From positions 21,709,966 through 21,773,965 of the forward strand of contig NC_057768.1 in assembly GCF_010389155.1 (NCBI RefSeq): 64,000 nt of DNA. The letters are read 5' to 3'. The position numbers were made by a program, and so were the translations under genes. The stretch's first letter is position 1. Every line of letters starts with the position of its first letter. The DNA comes from Erigeron canadensis (taxonomy: Eukaryota; Streptophyta; Magnoliopsida; Asterales; Asteraceae). The notes below the pieces were generated by a model. That model had not been told where the DNA came from. It searched no databases and saw nothing but the letters and a program-made list of their open reading frames with translations. Positions 29,300 through 42,230 of the stretch are shown here, piece after piece.

Positions 29300-30640
29300 A
29301 TTTCTTTTATTTATTGTTAAAACCAGCTGCTGCTGCTTATTATTATTATTATTATTATTATGTGGCTCAGTGGGTTGTACAATTTGAATGATTTAATATA
29401 ATATTTATATTTATATATGAAAGTGAGCTGATCTGAGAATGTTTATAAACCCTAGAAATGAGAAACAAATTGGGGGGGAAGGGAAAGGAATTGGTAGATG
29501 ACCGGTGGATGATGCTTTAATTGTTTTTGATTATTTTTCACGTTTACAACAACTCTTGATGTACTCGAGTGATATTACTCCTCGTTTTCCCTTCTCTTTT
29601 TTATTCTCATTTTTGCTCAATTACATTATCAAAAGTCAATTATATTTATAAAAAAAATTATTGTTAAAGGGTGAGATTTTGGCCACAAACCGATTTAAAA
29701 ACAAAACATTGTTGGATTCTTTTTGTTTTGTTCTGTTCGGTTTGATAGTTTTCCGGGTTAGATCGCTTTTTTTCGATTTGACTGTATTGTTTATGATAAA
29801 ATGGTTGGTTTACTATTAACCAAATCTTTAGTCTTTATATAAAGCTTTTAGTTATTTTGTGGTATCTCATATTCTCATCAGGGAATTTATTTATTTTTTT
29901 TAATAATTCAGATGTACGTATGAAATTAACCATCAAAGATCAATTGGCTATAGTTATTATCGGTTTTAGCCTAAGTCATGAGTCGATTCTCTATAGTGAC
30001 AAGTTGTAACGTCCTAAAACAATTTAAACCATAAGTGTGAGAAAACGTTTTGGATATTCTATACTTAGAAAAATATCGTCAATTTTCATTTATCTATCTG
30101 TTCAACCGGTTTCTTCTCTTTTTCTTTTATCTATCTGTTCAATATGTTGTTTTTTTGCCTTTCTGTTTTGTGTTTCTGAATTGTTAGATTATGAATTTGA
30201 ATCTAACTTTTTTTTATTTTTGTTTATCAATAATCAAAAAAGGGATTTTTTTTTCGCATATTTTTTTTTCATTTTTGTTTTAGAGGTTTTTATAAGATGA
30301 TAATAATATTGAAGGTTTAATGTATTTCTATGTTTTTTTTTTTTGAGTTTATTTCATATGAGCCATGTATGGTTGTCCATTTCGTTCTATTCCTAAACCT
30401 TAGTTGACTTGGTTGGCATCATAATAATGTAACAACGCACGCGTTGCTGTAATAATGCATCCCATGTTTTCCTTATCTAAAGAATCTACACGTACCAACA
30501 TGTTTCTCAACCAAAAAATTGTCTTTATCTTCTATCATCTTTCCTCTAATCAATGGTTTATAAGTTAATTATCTAACTTCAAAACCCATTTGCTTTTATT
30601 TTTTTAAACCGATTTTCAATCACCAACCTCTTAAAACTAC
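29300..30640. other. Upstream intergenic region
   Basis: Contains a (TTA/ATT)n tract near 29339-29361 just upstream of the membrane-protein start and T-rich sequence from 30040 to 30350. No gene, RNA or bounded mobile element is seen. Confidence 0.4.
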
Positions 30641-30648
30641 ATTATATT

Positions 30649-30650
<2 letters not shown>

Positions 30651-30707
<57 letters not shown>
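30651..30707. repeat. (CAT)n microsatellite
   Basis: About 19 perfect trinucleotide units. Confidence 0.95.
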
Positions 30708-30744
30708 TATTATAAACACTACTTCTATTAGAAATTAATAGGAT

Positions 30745-30957
30745 TTACAAGAAATTAGTAGGAACCCGAGATACTACCTGGGTCTCTACTCCTCTAGTTA
30801 TAGCAAAACTAATCATACTAAATATATGAGCAGCAGCACGTGCTCTAATGTCTTGTGCAGCGGAGAACTTCTTGATTCGCTTGAGTAAGGTCACTGCATC
30901 TTTTTCAAGTTCCCCGAAAGAAAGAAGAGAATGAAAAGAGGATAAACTCATATCCAA
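30745..30957 (-). CDS. Unidentified 70-codon ORF
   Basis: Open frame starting MDMSLSSFHSLLSFGELEKD and ending TNFL before a stop. Composition is protein-like and unlike the surrounding low-complexity DNA: regular charged helices (ELEKDAVTLLKRIKKF) followed by an alanine-rich segment (ARAAAHIFSMISFA). It lies exactly between a (CAT)n and a (TTA)n tract. I cannot assign a family. It may be a fragment of a larger conserved sequence or a transposon-borne ORF; expression is unknown. Confidence 0.3.
   Translation of the reverse strand: MDMSLSSFHSLLSFGELEKDAVTLLKRIKKFSAAQDIRARAAAHIFSMISFAITRGVETQVVSRVPTNFL

Positions 30958-31022
<65 letters not shown>
30958..31022. repeat. (TTA)n microsatellite
   Basis: About 21 TAT/TTA trinucleotide units with no interruption. 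Confidence 0.95.
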
Positions 31023-31421
31023 GTGCTTAGATATCTTTTTCTTTACTTCTCTATAAAACAAAGTATCTTTTCCTCTTTTCAACATTTAACACATTCACAA
31101 CCCACACACTACATCTACCCAAAATATCTTTAAAAAAAATTCCAACCCTTATCATCCAAACTTCATATCTTCTTTATTTACTATTTAAATAGTTTCCACT
31201 AATATATTCTTAATTAGATTATTTACAACATATATCCCTTAATCCTTAAAATAACTACACTATTTGCTTTTATATCAATTACTTTTACATTAATAACCAC
31301 GTTGTCACTACTATTACCACTGCCACCACCTCCATCCGTGGCTGCCACACCGTCATATTGTGCAGGTAACCTTCTTGTTTAGCAAAAAAAAGCTTGTTCA
31401 ATTGCTTATCAAATGACATAT

Positions 31422-33954
31422 TGTCACACCCCACCTTAGGCGGAATTGTAGGATATGACAAAAAAACATAACATAGCACATGTGATTTATAATAGAGTAG
31501 CACTAAATGAAATCCAAATAAAAGTAATTTCCACAAGCGGAAAGTCTAGGCAACACGCCTCAAAATAGCAAAGAAGTAGCAATTGCAAATAGTGTTCAAT
31601 GTTTCAAATGCAATCTAGGAGTCCATGAAGGATCTCTTTATTAGTCTTCCTAAGGTCCATATGCTCACTCTCCTTAAGCATTGTTATTACCTGAAAATGA
31701 ATGCTCGAAAATGTCAACATAACGTTGGTGAGTTCGTAGGTTTAAAGGAATATAAATGAGTTTGTTGTGCATGATATATGAGGTTTGGACAATAGTGTAA
31801 ATATAAACATGTAGTAGCATGTATGCATACCAAATACCGATCAATGCCATCATAGTTTTCCAACAACACAAACTCATCACTGCTTGCCAACAACACAATC
31901 ACATCACTACTTGCCAACATCTCAATCACACACTGTAATACCAACAACTACCAGCTGGAGTATATAGTTGGTCGATAGATTTCAAATAGTCTTCAATAGA
32001 TATCAACAAACATCTATTGCATCATAGAATCAACACAAACAAGCTAGCATACACATTTCATAATTACACGTATTTGTCCAAGAAAACAAACAAGTTTTGG
32101 CACAACTAGTAAAAAAATGAAAAGTGTTTTAAGCATCATTTTCCCCCAAAGAAATAAAATAAAAAGGGGCCACGAAACTCACCTTAATCAGCAAGCAGTT
32201 GTGCAAAGTCCAAAAGATCACTAAAATCTACACAACATATACATGTACAAGTTACAATTATGGACATGGTCAATAACCTTCCATTGTAACCCGCATTTGA
32301 TGATATACATATATGGCTACTTTCAAAATATTCACAACTGATTTGTCATGTATTATTAAGTTACAAGTCACATAACTTAATATAGTGCATTTGTTTTAAT
32401 GATATACCATTGGTTTCTACAAGTTCATATTCACTGAAATTTTTGTAACTTTATCTATTTTTTATTAGGATGAAATGAACAATTCAAGCTTTCAAATCTT
32501 AACCACTGTAACCTTAGAGTGTTATATACTTTCATAAATTTTTGCTTAATTTATTTCGCACGTTAACTATTTTTTTAAAATTCCATTATCACAGACTAGT
32601 CTGAAAATTCACTGTTTGCGCGCAGAAAAGTTTTATAAATGTTAAGGGCCTTCGAAGCTTCAAAAAAAAATCCAAATTTTTACTGTATACTCTTAACATC
32701 TTAAAAATGTTTCTGGAAAAAAATAATCTTCCAGTTCATAAAATCGACCAAGATATGACTATTTGAAGTCGACCTAAATCTGTTCGGAAAACTCAGCTTT
32801 GCACAGTTTTGTTATAAAATTCGTTTGACAACCTTAAACTTCATATTTTGATATGAAACCACTTCCACCAGAAAGTAGACTTCCTGAACATAATTTTAGA
32901 CACCAAAAACGTGACTTAACCATCTTCCATGACCAAGATACGACCTTTTCAAGTTGGCAAACCAAATCTGTCCAGATTCTGAAATAACTCAAACTTATTG
33001 TTTTAAAGACTACTACAAATAAATATTTATATATATACTTTCAAATCTTCCAACACCTATATACATATGTTATTATGATTTCCATAATTAGAGTTCTTAT
33101 ATTATATAAATTGTTACACCACAAATAATACGTAAACTTTTAATATTAATATGATTTATACTTCAAGCTCTTGATTTAACCTTTAAAAAAAACACTTTTC
33201 ATTCATTATTATATATTTTGCCATAATATATATATTCATCAAATAGATTACTTAAAATAAAAGATCGATAAATATAAAGATAAATTTATATATATGAAAA
33301 GAAAAGATAAATAATTTACTCCAAGTGATGATCACTCTTTAAATACCTTAACAAAATAGAATAGATATAATTTATAAGAATTTTTCACATAGGTTTTATA
33401 TGATGAAAATTCCTTTAAAAATAAAACATAACAAAAATTATATTACTTACCAAATCCAAGTAATCTTTAGAATGAATGCTTTGAAATAAAGTTTATAAAA
33501 ACATGGCTCAATGATGATTTTAATTTGCTCTTTGTGGTGTGGTTTGGTTCGACGGCAAGAGAAAAAGAACAAGAATGGGCTATAATTTTGTTTAGGTATT
33601 TACTTATATTTATTATAAGGATAAGTGTTTTAGAGTTTGAATGTAATTAGGATATATTAATATATAATTTAACAAGAGTTCTAATAGAAATACAATTTCT
33701 CTTTTTTTTTTTTTTCTCTTTTGGTCGTCCCCCTCTCCCCCTAAATGTTATACTCCACCATTTTTGATGTATAATCTTATTATTATTACTATTTTACTAC
33801 TTGTATTGATTATAAAAATTACTTTGATAATTATTGATTTTATTCACCAAAATTCTACACTTGTCAGACTATATAGGCACATTGACTAGTCAAGAAATTT
33901 GAAATTTAAGTTAGAGACTATAATAAAGTACCGGTTTTGGTGACGGATGTCACA
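31422..33954 (+). mobile_element. Solo LTR
   Basis: Starts TGTCACACCCCACC and ends GGATGTCACA, giving TG...CA termini. The 5-base duplication CATAT flanks it on both sides (31417-31421 and 33955-33959). There is no internal domain and no partner LTR in the window. The 2,533-bp length and the TGTCACACCCC start are typical of large plant Gypsy LTRs; the lineage is inferred. Short ORFs inside are not supported. Confidence 0.7.
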
Positions 33955-34334
33955 CATATGAACAGAGTATATGTGTAAACCTAGAGTTTGGACTTCGGTG
34001 AAAGAACATCATTGATCCATATTTCATGGGCTATGTAGCAAATACTGTTATTTTTTACTTTTGTATCTTGTCACGGTACCTTTCTCAACAACTAACAAGT
34101 CTCAAAAAAAATCACTGCATTATCCCCTAAAAAAAAATGTAAAGACCCTAGAAGTTGAAAAAAAAAAAAATTATGTCAGACAACATTCCTTTGGAATTGC
34201 AAGTAGAAATAATCGAAATGGTTCCGGTAAAAACATTGCTTAAATTCAGGTCTGTTTCAAAACAATGGAAGTCACTTATCGACAGCCCCAAGTTTGCTAC
34301 TAGTTACTGTGTCCGTCAATCGCAGACTCATATG

Positions 34335-35157
34335 TGTTGGAGTGTGATCATGTTAAGTATAAACGTATGTCCAAAAATAATTTAAGCCTACGGGGTCACA
34401 CGAAATGACACGGTAACTCTATATTATTAATTAGTATATTAAAGTAATATATTATTTATTAGATCACGAAATGATTAATTTAAATATATTAAGGGGTTAA
34501 TTATATTTAATTAATTAAATGGAGGATTAAAATGTGAAATATGAAAATTAAAGTTGGACTCTAAATCCATATGGGGGGCCGGTTTTTGAGAGCCTTTTAG
34601 GGGTCTTGATTAACATGGTCACCAAGTAAATAAACCCTAAATAATCCCTATATATAGAAGCTTTATTCTAAGGGTTTATTCATTACTTCACATAAGAAAA
34701 TTACTCCTCTTTTCCTCCCTTCTTTGGTTTGGCCGTAAGTTAAAATCAAAAGAGTTTTGAAGTTTTGGTTTTGTTGCTTACGAATTCCTTGTAAAACATA
34801 TATATAATTAATGTTAATGCTAGCATCAATTATGGGTTTTTGTTTTTAGTAAGTCGACAACATTGGTTTTCGGTTTTGGGAATTTTCGATCCAAAGGGTT
34901 TTTATACAAAGGGTTGTTGGTTCGTGATTGGGGTACTAGCATACGGTATAAGGGGTGTCTAGTGTGCGATCATAGAGGAGTTTTACTTTAAACCCTACAA
35001 TAATAATAATAATCTTATTATTAATAATTATATTGGAAGCTTTGCACAAATGTACACATTTCGATTCTCTCTTTGTTAATTAATAGTATTGCATATACGT
35101 TTCCTTTCCGCTGCGTACTCGTGAATTGTTATATGTTTATGTGCTAATATTCTAACA
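34335..35157 (+). repeat. Copia 5' LTR
   Basis: 823 bp, TGTTGGAGTG...ATTCTAACA. A TATA-like CTATATATAGAAG lies near 34650 and may mark the promoter; the sequence after it would be the R region. Confidence 0.93.
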
Positions 35158-35158
35158 G

Positions 35159-35172
35159 TGGTATCACGAGCC
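35159..35172 (+). other. Primer binding site
   Basis: TGGTATCACGAGCC begins one base after the 5' LTR and resembles the initiator-Met tRNA complement TGGTATCAGAGC used by most plant Copia elements, with a small difference in the middle. Confidence 0.8.
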
Positions 35173-36829
35173 ACATATGTGATCTATTAATTACAAAGAT
35201 CAAAACTTGAAGGGAGGGTTTAAGGGTTGGTTGATTTTAATTAATTGTTAAATAATTAAAAGGTTGTTTTTCTTATTTTTTAATTAATTAAATCGGATCT
35301 TAATTAAATAAAAATTAGGGTTTTTGTTTAATTAAAGTTTTAACCTTGTTCAATGGAGATTGAAACCCTCAAACAAGTTTTGAATTGTGAATTGACATGA
35401 TTTATGTGATGAATTGCATGATTATGTGTATCTTAATTATTTAAAGTTGTTAAATAATAGTAAAATCACAAAAAATTCATGAAAAATTAATTGTGATTTT
35501 ACTGGATATATAGAGATATATTTTTGCAAAGCATGATGATCCAATAATTAGGGTTAATTATTAGATAATTATGTGACAATGTGAAATTTCGTGTAAATTT
35601 TCTGGTTTGCGACAGTTTACTAAAAAATTCATATCTTTTAATCGGTAATGAGTTAGAAGCCTAAATTCGGAGTGTAGATTATAGACTCATAGGGCTACAA
35701 CTTTGTAGTTCTGGTCGAAAGCTGAATCGGACTAGAAACAGGCTTAAACTGGTCGTGAAGCTACTGGAAATTTCCAGTCAGCATGTTTTATGTGTTTATG
35801 TGCTAATTGTTAGTTATTTTGTTTAAAGGCTTACGCAATCAAGGTAACTTGATGCATGTGGTCCTCTTTTTCAGAAGGGGGAGCCGGGTTTAAATATATG
35901 CATGAACCATAGTGACCATGTTTAGGTGGCCTACCTTTACTTGTTACTTGATTAAGTAGTTCGGAAATTAGTAAGTTTATTAATTTTTGTATTGTTTATA
36001 AGTTGTATAAAGGTGATGCAAAAATTGGTTTTTGAAATAAACTTGACTAAGAACTATCGAAATAGAGATTTCATTAATAAAATTGGAGTCTTACAACCTT
36101 GAGATACACCGGCTCACCCATTTGAACAAACTCTAAGAGAGGTATAAGTCGGAGTGCGCTAGTCTTCTAAAAGGGCGGGTTTTTAATTGCGTCCATCACA
36201 AACCTTTGCCCTTGCGCTTCTTTGTGCGTTCAAATAGAGCTACCGAGCTCTCTTGCGTTGTTAAGACTATACAAATAGTTTTATTAAATATTATGTTTCG
36301 AAGATTATGCATGAGTCTTCAAACATAAACTTTTGATTCACATCAAATGCATTACCCATTTAAAGTTAAGTCAATGCCACCCACTTTGCTAAGAACACTT
36401 GCCAGTGCTTTTTGCTCTACGAGAGACGTAGGTGAATTGTATCTCTTCAAGGTGGATTACCACTCGTTGTGAGACAGCGGTGGACTATCTACATGTTCTT
36501 AATTGGGTGACTTAAAACGAGTTAAGAGGTGAGACCTTAACCCGTGGCATAAGATGGGACAAAACGTGTTTACAAAACATTTAATACCCCTTTACAGTGT
36601 TGTTGTAAGTCCCATAATTCTAGGAGTTGCATGAATGCAATTATCGATTCTCGATTACCTTTTGAATACCGTCATTTCTAGCAGATCAACTGATGAAATG
36701 ATTGTATGTCAAGTTGGATCCTAGCCTTAGTGAAAGTAATTTGTTAGATGAATTTAACAAGGGTAAATTACATTTCTTACGGATTAATTATCAAAAATAT
36801 CGATAATTGAACTTTTGTCTGTTTTGAAG

Positions 36830-39800
36830 ATGGCAACAACAAATCGTTCTCAAAACATACACCAATCGGCTTTCAGGTCGATTCTAGAAAGGAAAAGACT
36901 TTCTGGAGCCAAACTTCAATGACTGGTTTCTAGTCATTGATGAGCAGACACCGTTGTTCTGGGAGCGAATGCTTCAACTTGAAAGTTGGCTGCAAACAAT
37001 GCTCGGTACGATAGACATTATGAGGTTGCTTGTTTGATGTTGGGAAGCATGAATGCTAACCTTCAAAAGCAATTTGAGCATTCATTTCCATGTGATATGC
37101 TCACTGAACTCAAGTCTTTGTACTAAAAGCAAGCCGGAGTGGAGTTGTTTGACCTAGTTGATCAACTTCATGACTTGCGACACGAGCATGGAACATCGGT
37201 TAGTCCTCAAGTACTCTAGTTGAAGAGGTACTCATGGGAAATTGGAAAGGTTAAACTATGCTTATCATCTGCATATTACTATTGGCATGAACCTAAAAAG
37301 CGGATTTTTTAGGAGTTCGTGCGCAATTGTAATATGCATAGCATTAGTAAAACCACAGCTAAACTTCATGTCATGTTAATTGAGTATGAGAAAGAGCTTC
37401 CAAGGAAATCTGCTACATCCCGAGTTCTTATGATCAAGGGGGGAAAGGTTCGGAAAGCAAAACAATCGTAAGCTAAGGGCAAGATTTTTGGTAAGAGAAA
37501 ACAAATTGTGTTTGTCTCAAAACCTTAAAAGTCCCTTTTGGCAAAAGGAGCATACGGCTAAAGTATCTAGCTGAGTTGAATGTGAAGAAGAAGCAAGCTG
37601 GTTCGGCAAGTGCTTCAAGTATCTTCAAAATTGAATTATATGCATTGTTATACAAATAATAATTCAATAGCAAAGAGTCAAGTTTAACTTGGACTCTAAT
37701 TATTTTTGACATAGTCATCTTGTTTAATTTTGTCAAGAAAGGTATTTAAAGACTTCAAAGGGACAGTGTCTTACAATCAAGTGATGAATCATTTGATAAA
37801 TGCATGATAAATGCATGGATTTGACATTATCATTAGCAAGAAACGCATTGGAAATCTTCATTATGAAGAGATCTTGCAATCAAATGATGAATCATTTGAT
37901 AAATTGCGTGTTTTTTGGGATTGTCGTTAGCAAGAAACACATTGGAAATCTTCATAATGAAGGGATCTTGAAATCAAATGATGAATCATTTGATAAATGT
38001 GTTGTCGTTAGCAAGAAATGCATACTTCAAATTGAAGGGATCTTAAAATCAAATGATGAATCATTTGACAAGAGATCGTTAAATCAAATGATGAATCATT
38101 TGACAAATGCATGCCTTGTCTTTTCGGCAAGATGACAAGGATACCTTTTCCGCATAAAACCGGAGAGGGCTAAGGAATTACTTGGACTAATACATTCGGT
38201 GTATGTAGCCCATTTAGACTTGTGTCAAGGAAAGGTACTAGCTACTTCATTTTTTTATGAATGATTTCAGTCATTATGGTTATGTTTACTTGATTAAACA
38301 TAAACATGAAGCCTTCGAAATATTCAAGGAATTTAAAAGTGAAGTAGGAAATCAACTCGGTAAAACCATCAAGATTCTTTGTTCGGATCGAGATGAAGAA
38401 TACTTAAGCCAAAAGTTTAAGGATCATCTAAAAGCTTGTGGATTTATCCTAGAGCTTACTCCTATATATAAGGGTATATGTGAAAGGAGGAATCGAACCT
38501 TGTTGAACATGGTGAGATAAAACGATGAACCTTAAGACTTTCCCATTTTATTTTGGGAATATGCTCTAGAGATTGTTGCATGCATTCTGAATATGGTTCC
38601 AACCAAGGTTGACAAGACACTGCATGAATGTGGTGTTAAGTGCATCTTTGTAGGATACCCAAAGGAAACGATGGGTTACTACTTCTACTTTCCTACCGGA
38701 AACATTGTCAAAGACTTTTTGATTTTCTGAGTTTCTTGAAAGGAGACTCATATCTCAAGAGGACAGTGGAAGGATTGTTGAACTTGATGAGCATCAAGAA
38801 GATGTGTCAACTTCTAAAGATACTAGCAATCTTCAACTTGGGGGGGAAATGTTCAAAGAGATGAATCTCTAAGTGAACTGCAAGTTGAAGATAAAGCGAT
38901 TCCAGTTCGTAGGTCCTCAAGGACAATATGTGCTCGTGAAAGGTTAAATCTTATGATTGAGTCTGAAGAACACGTAGTAGGAGATTTGAATGAACCTCCT
39001 AATTTCAATGTTGCATTATCAGATCCGGAATCTGACAAATGGCTTGAAGCTGCGAATGTGGAAATGAAATCCATGAAAGACAATCAAGTCTGGAGCTTGG
39101 TTGATCTTCCACCAAATGGTAGAATCGTTGGGTGTAAGTGGATCTTCAAGAAGAAGACCGACATGGATGGAAATGTACACACCTATAAAGCTCGTCTTGT
39201 GGCGAAAGGTTATACTCAATTCTTTGGAGTTGATTATGAGGAAATGGATGTCTTAGCCATAGCAGCGTCTATGACTATGAGATATGGCAAATGGATGTCA
39301 AAACCGCTTTCTTGAATGGTTTTCTAGACGAGGAAGTCTATATGGTACAACCAAAAGGTTTTGTCGATCCTAAATATCCCAACAAAGTATGCAAGCTTCA
39401 AAGGTCCATTTATGGACTAAAGCAAGCATCAAGGAGTTGGAATAAAAGGTTTGATGAAGAGATCAAAAGGCTTGATTTTGTTCAGAATCCTGATGAGCCA
39501 TGTGTATATCGCAAAGCTAGTGGGAGTAATGTTACTTTCCTTGTCTTGTATGTCGATGACATATTGATAATAGGAAATCACATGCCAATGTTGAAAGACG
39601 TTAAATCTTATCTTGGAAAGTGTTTCGCTATGAAAGACTTGGGTGAAGCAACATTCATACTTGGAATCAAAATCTATAGAGATAGAAATAAACGGTTGAT
39701 TGGATTAAGTCAAAGTGCTTATATTGATAAGATCTTGAAGAGATTCAAGATGGAAAATTCTAAGCGCGGGAATTTGCCTATGCAAGAAGGACTTAATTTA

Positions 39801-40533
39801 TCTAGCAAGAACGGTGCTTCTACACCTGAAAAGGTGGAGCGTGTGCAAAGAGTTCCTTATGCTTCGGTTGTGGGATCTATCATGTACACGGAAAGATGCA
39901 CTAGACCTGAAGTTGTGTTCACTCAAAATATTGTTAGCCGATATCAGCAAAATCCCGGAGTGGATCAGTGAACTGCTGTGAAAAGTATTCTTAAGTAGAT
40001 GCGGGCTACTAAAGAATTATTCTTGGTGTATGGTTGAAATCCTGATCAAAATTCAAATGGTAATAGAATTTGTGATGTTGGATTTCATGACTGATGAAGA
40101 TGAATCAAGAATATCAGTCGTGATACGTCTTCATTTTACATGAAGACACAATGGAATGCTTTAAGCTAAAAGCAAACCACAGTTGCTATGTACGTAATAG
40201 AATCTGAGTATATTGTCGTCTCAGAGAAGACGACATGAAGGTTGTCTGGATTAGAAAGTTTGTTTTTGGATTTTAATATGATAATCCTCAAATAACACAC
40301 CTATGGAACTATACTGTGATAATTCCGGAGCAATTATCATTGCCAATGAACCTGGGGTTCAGAAAGATGTCAGACATTACCTGATAAGATATCACTACGT
40401 TCGTGAGCAAAGCGAATTGCGTGAAATCAAATTACTAAAAGTTCACACAGATTATAACTTAGCGGATCCTTTTACAAAGGTATTGTCAAAAGGAAAGGTT
40501 AATAAGTATGCTGTGGGCATAGGTTATTGCTAA
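36830..40533 (+). pseudogene. Copia gag-pol remains
   Basis: Gag begins at ATG 36830 after an unusually long leader and shifts frame within 25 codons. Further gag, zinc-knuckle/protease traces run to about 37740. The pre-integrase segment (37780-38110) is locally amplified. The integrase core is at 38257-38520, with an aspartate in CSDRDEEY and the glutamate in CERRNRTLLN. Reverse transcriptase covers about 39065-39970 and retains [19 protein letters not shown] and the active-site YVDDIL. RNase H is at 40303-40533 with LYCDNSGAI and ADPFTK. Frames are separated by stops throughout, so no functional polyprotein can be made. Confidence 0.9.
37778..38110 (+). repeat. Five tandem copies of a palindromic segment in pol
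   Basis: The 18-base inverted repeat CAAATGATGAATCATTTG occurs at 37881, 37975, 38050 and 38085, with a one-base variant at 37778. Between copies lie variants of GTTAGCAAGAAACGCATTGG. In translation the unit gives repeated SNDESFDKC next to a KKHIGNLHNEGIL-type segment, the pre-integrase zinc-binding region that normally occurs once. Confidence 0.85.
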
Positions 40534-41395
40534 GTTATATCATGTAAATCTGTGATTGGTATTTTGATAATGGGATGTTAAACAATTGTTATTTCAATAA
40601 ATAAATTTTTATACGCGGTATAAGTGGTTTCATTTTTATAATAATTGTGTCCTATATTTGCATGTTTAAATCCATGAATATTAGCTGAATATTCTAAATG
40701 TCTATTGTCGATTAATTATATGAGAATATAATTAAAGTAAGACAATTGTGAGAGATTGGTGAAAATATTTAAGGGAATATTTTGAAGATGGTGGATCGTA
40801 CCAAACTCACATGATATTCAAAAGGTGAATATTGGACTTACCCCACAGAACGAATTATCATTTTATGGATCGGCGTCATTAAATGAAATTCGTGAAATGG
40901 TTACTTTATTTATCCTTTGACTTGAGATACAAGTGAGTTATGCATGTGTAGATTGCATTTCTTGATATAGTTCCTAACTGTCCTGAACAAGACAGTAATA
41001 AAGGGCTATTTTCAGAAATGTTAAGAAACAACATGGCCAGACACTTGTAGTCAATACAGGATTTGTTCCTTCAATTTGCAACTGAAGTATGATACCATTT
41101 GGCGCCCTCATTAATTAATTGAAGATGTTTGTGTGGCCACATCCAAATGAACTCAAGAGGTGGTCTTGACTAATTTGGTAATCTTGATTAATTGTAGAAA
41201 TGAGAAACATAATCGTTAAATTATGAAATGACATTGATCCATATTCATAATTAACAAGGGTATCTGAACAAAGGGATATAAAAGACTAAATCATTTCAAC
41301 TTGGCAATTTAAGAATCTATTCTTAAATATTTCCGGGAGCATTGGCGTGTTGCTAGACGCTAACCAATGTTATTACTTTTATAAAATAACATGCT

Positions 41396-41406
41396 CAAGT
41401 GGGAGC
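41396..41406 (+). other. Polypurine tract
   Basis: CAAGTGGGAGC directly precedes the 3' LTR start, the expected place for plus-strand priming. Confidence 0.7.
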
Positions 41407-42230
41407 TGTTGGAGTGTGATCATGTTAAGTATAAACGTATGTCCGAAAATAATTTAAGCCTACGGGGTCACACGAAATAACACGGTAACTCTATATTATT
41501 AATTACTATATTAAAGTAATATATTAAGTAATTAGATCACGAAATGATTAATTTAAATATATTAAGGGGTTAATTATATTTAATTAATTAAATGGAGGAT
41601 TAAAATGTGAAATATGAAAATTAGAGTTGGGCTCTAAATCCATATGGGGGGCCGGTTTTTGAGAGCCTTTTAGGGGTCTTGATTAACTTGGTCACCAAGT
41701 AAATAAACCCTAAATAATCCCTATATATAGAGGCTTTATTCTAAGGGTTTATTCATTACTTCACATAAGAAAATTACTCCTCTTTTCCTCCCTTCTTTGG
41801 TTCGGCCGTAAGTTAAAATCAAAAGAGTTTTGAATTTTTGGTTTTGTTGCTTACGAATTCCTTGTAAAACATATATATAATTAATGCTAATGCTAGCATC
41901 AATTATGGGTTTTTGTTTTTAGTAAGTCGACAACATTGGTTTTCGGTTTTGGGAATTTTCGATCCAAAGGGTTTTTATACAAAGGGTTGTTCGTTCGTGA
42001 TCGGGGTACTAGCATACGGTATAAGGGGTGTCTAGTGTGCGATCGTAGAGGAGTTTTACTTTAAACCCTACAATAATAATAATAATCTTATTATTAATAA
42101 TTATATTGGAAGCTTTGCACAAAGGTACACGTTTTGATTCTCTCTTTGTTAATTAATAGTATTGCATATACGTTTCCTTTTCGCTGCGTACTTGTGAATT
42201 GTTATATGTTTATGTGCTAATATTCTAACA
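41407..42230 (+). repeat. Copia 3' LTR
   Basis: 824 bp, collinear with the 5' LTR over its full length with scattered substitutions and one small indel region near 41530. Confidence 0.93.

Larger units (their letters stand above)
34335..42230 (+). mobile_element. Ty1/Copia LTR retrotransposon, full-length, decayed
   Basis: Complete element of 7.9 kb with a 5' LTR (34335-35157), a primer binding site, gag-pol remains, a polypurine tract and a 3' LTR (41407-42230). Flanking 5-base duplication ATATG (34330-34334, 42231-42235). Domain order integrase before reverse transcriptase shows Copia. The two LTRs differ by roughly two to three dozen changes by eye, so the insertion is not recent. Coding frames contain many stops and shifts. 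Confidence 0.95.

Noticed and set aside
30425..30460. AACGCACGCGTTGC as a Helitron 3' hairpin
   Set aside because: No CTRR or CTCG terminus at the right distance on either strand.
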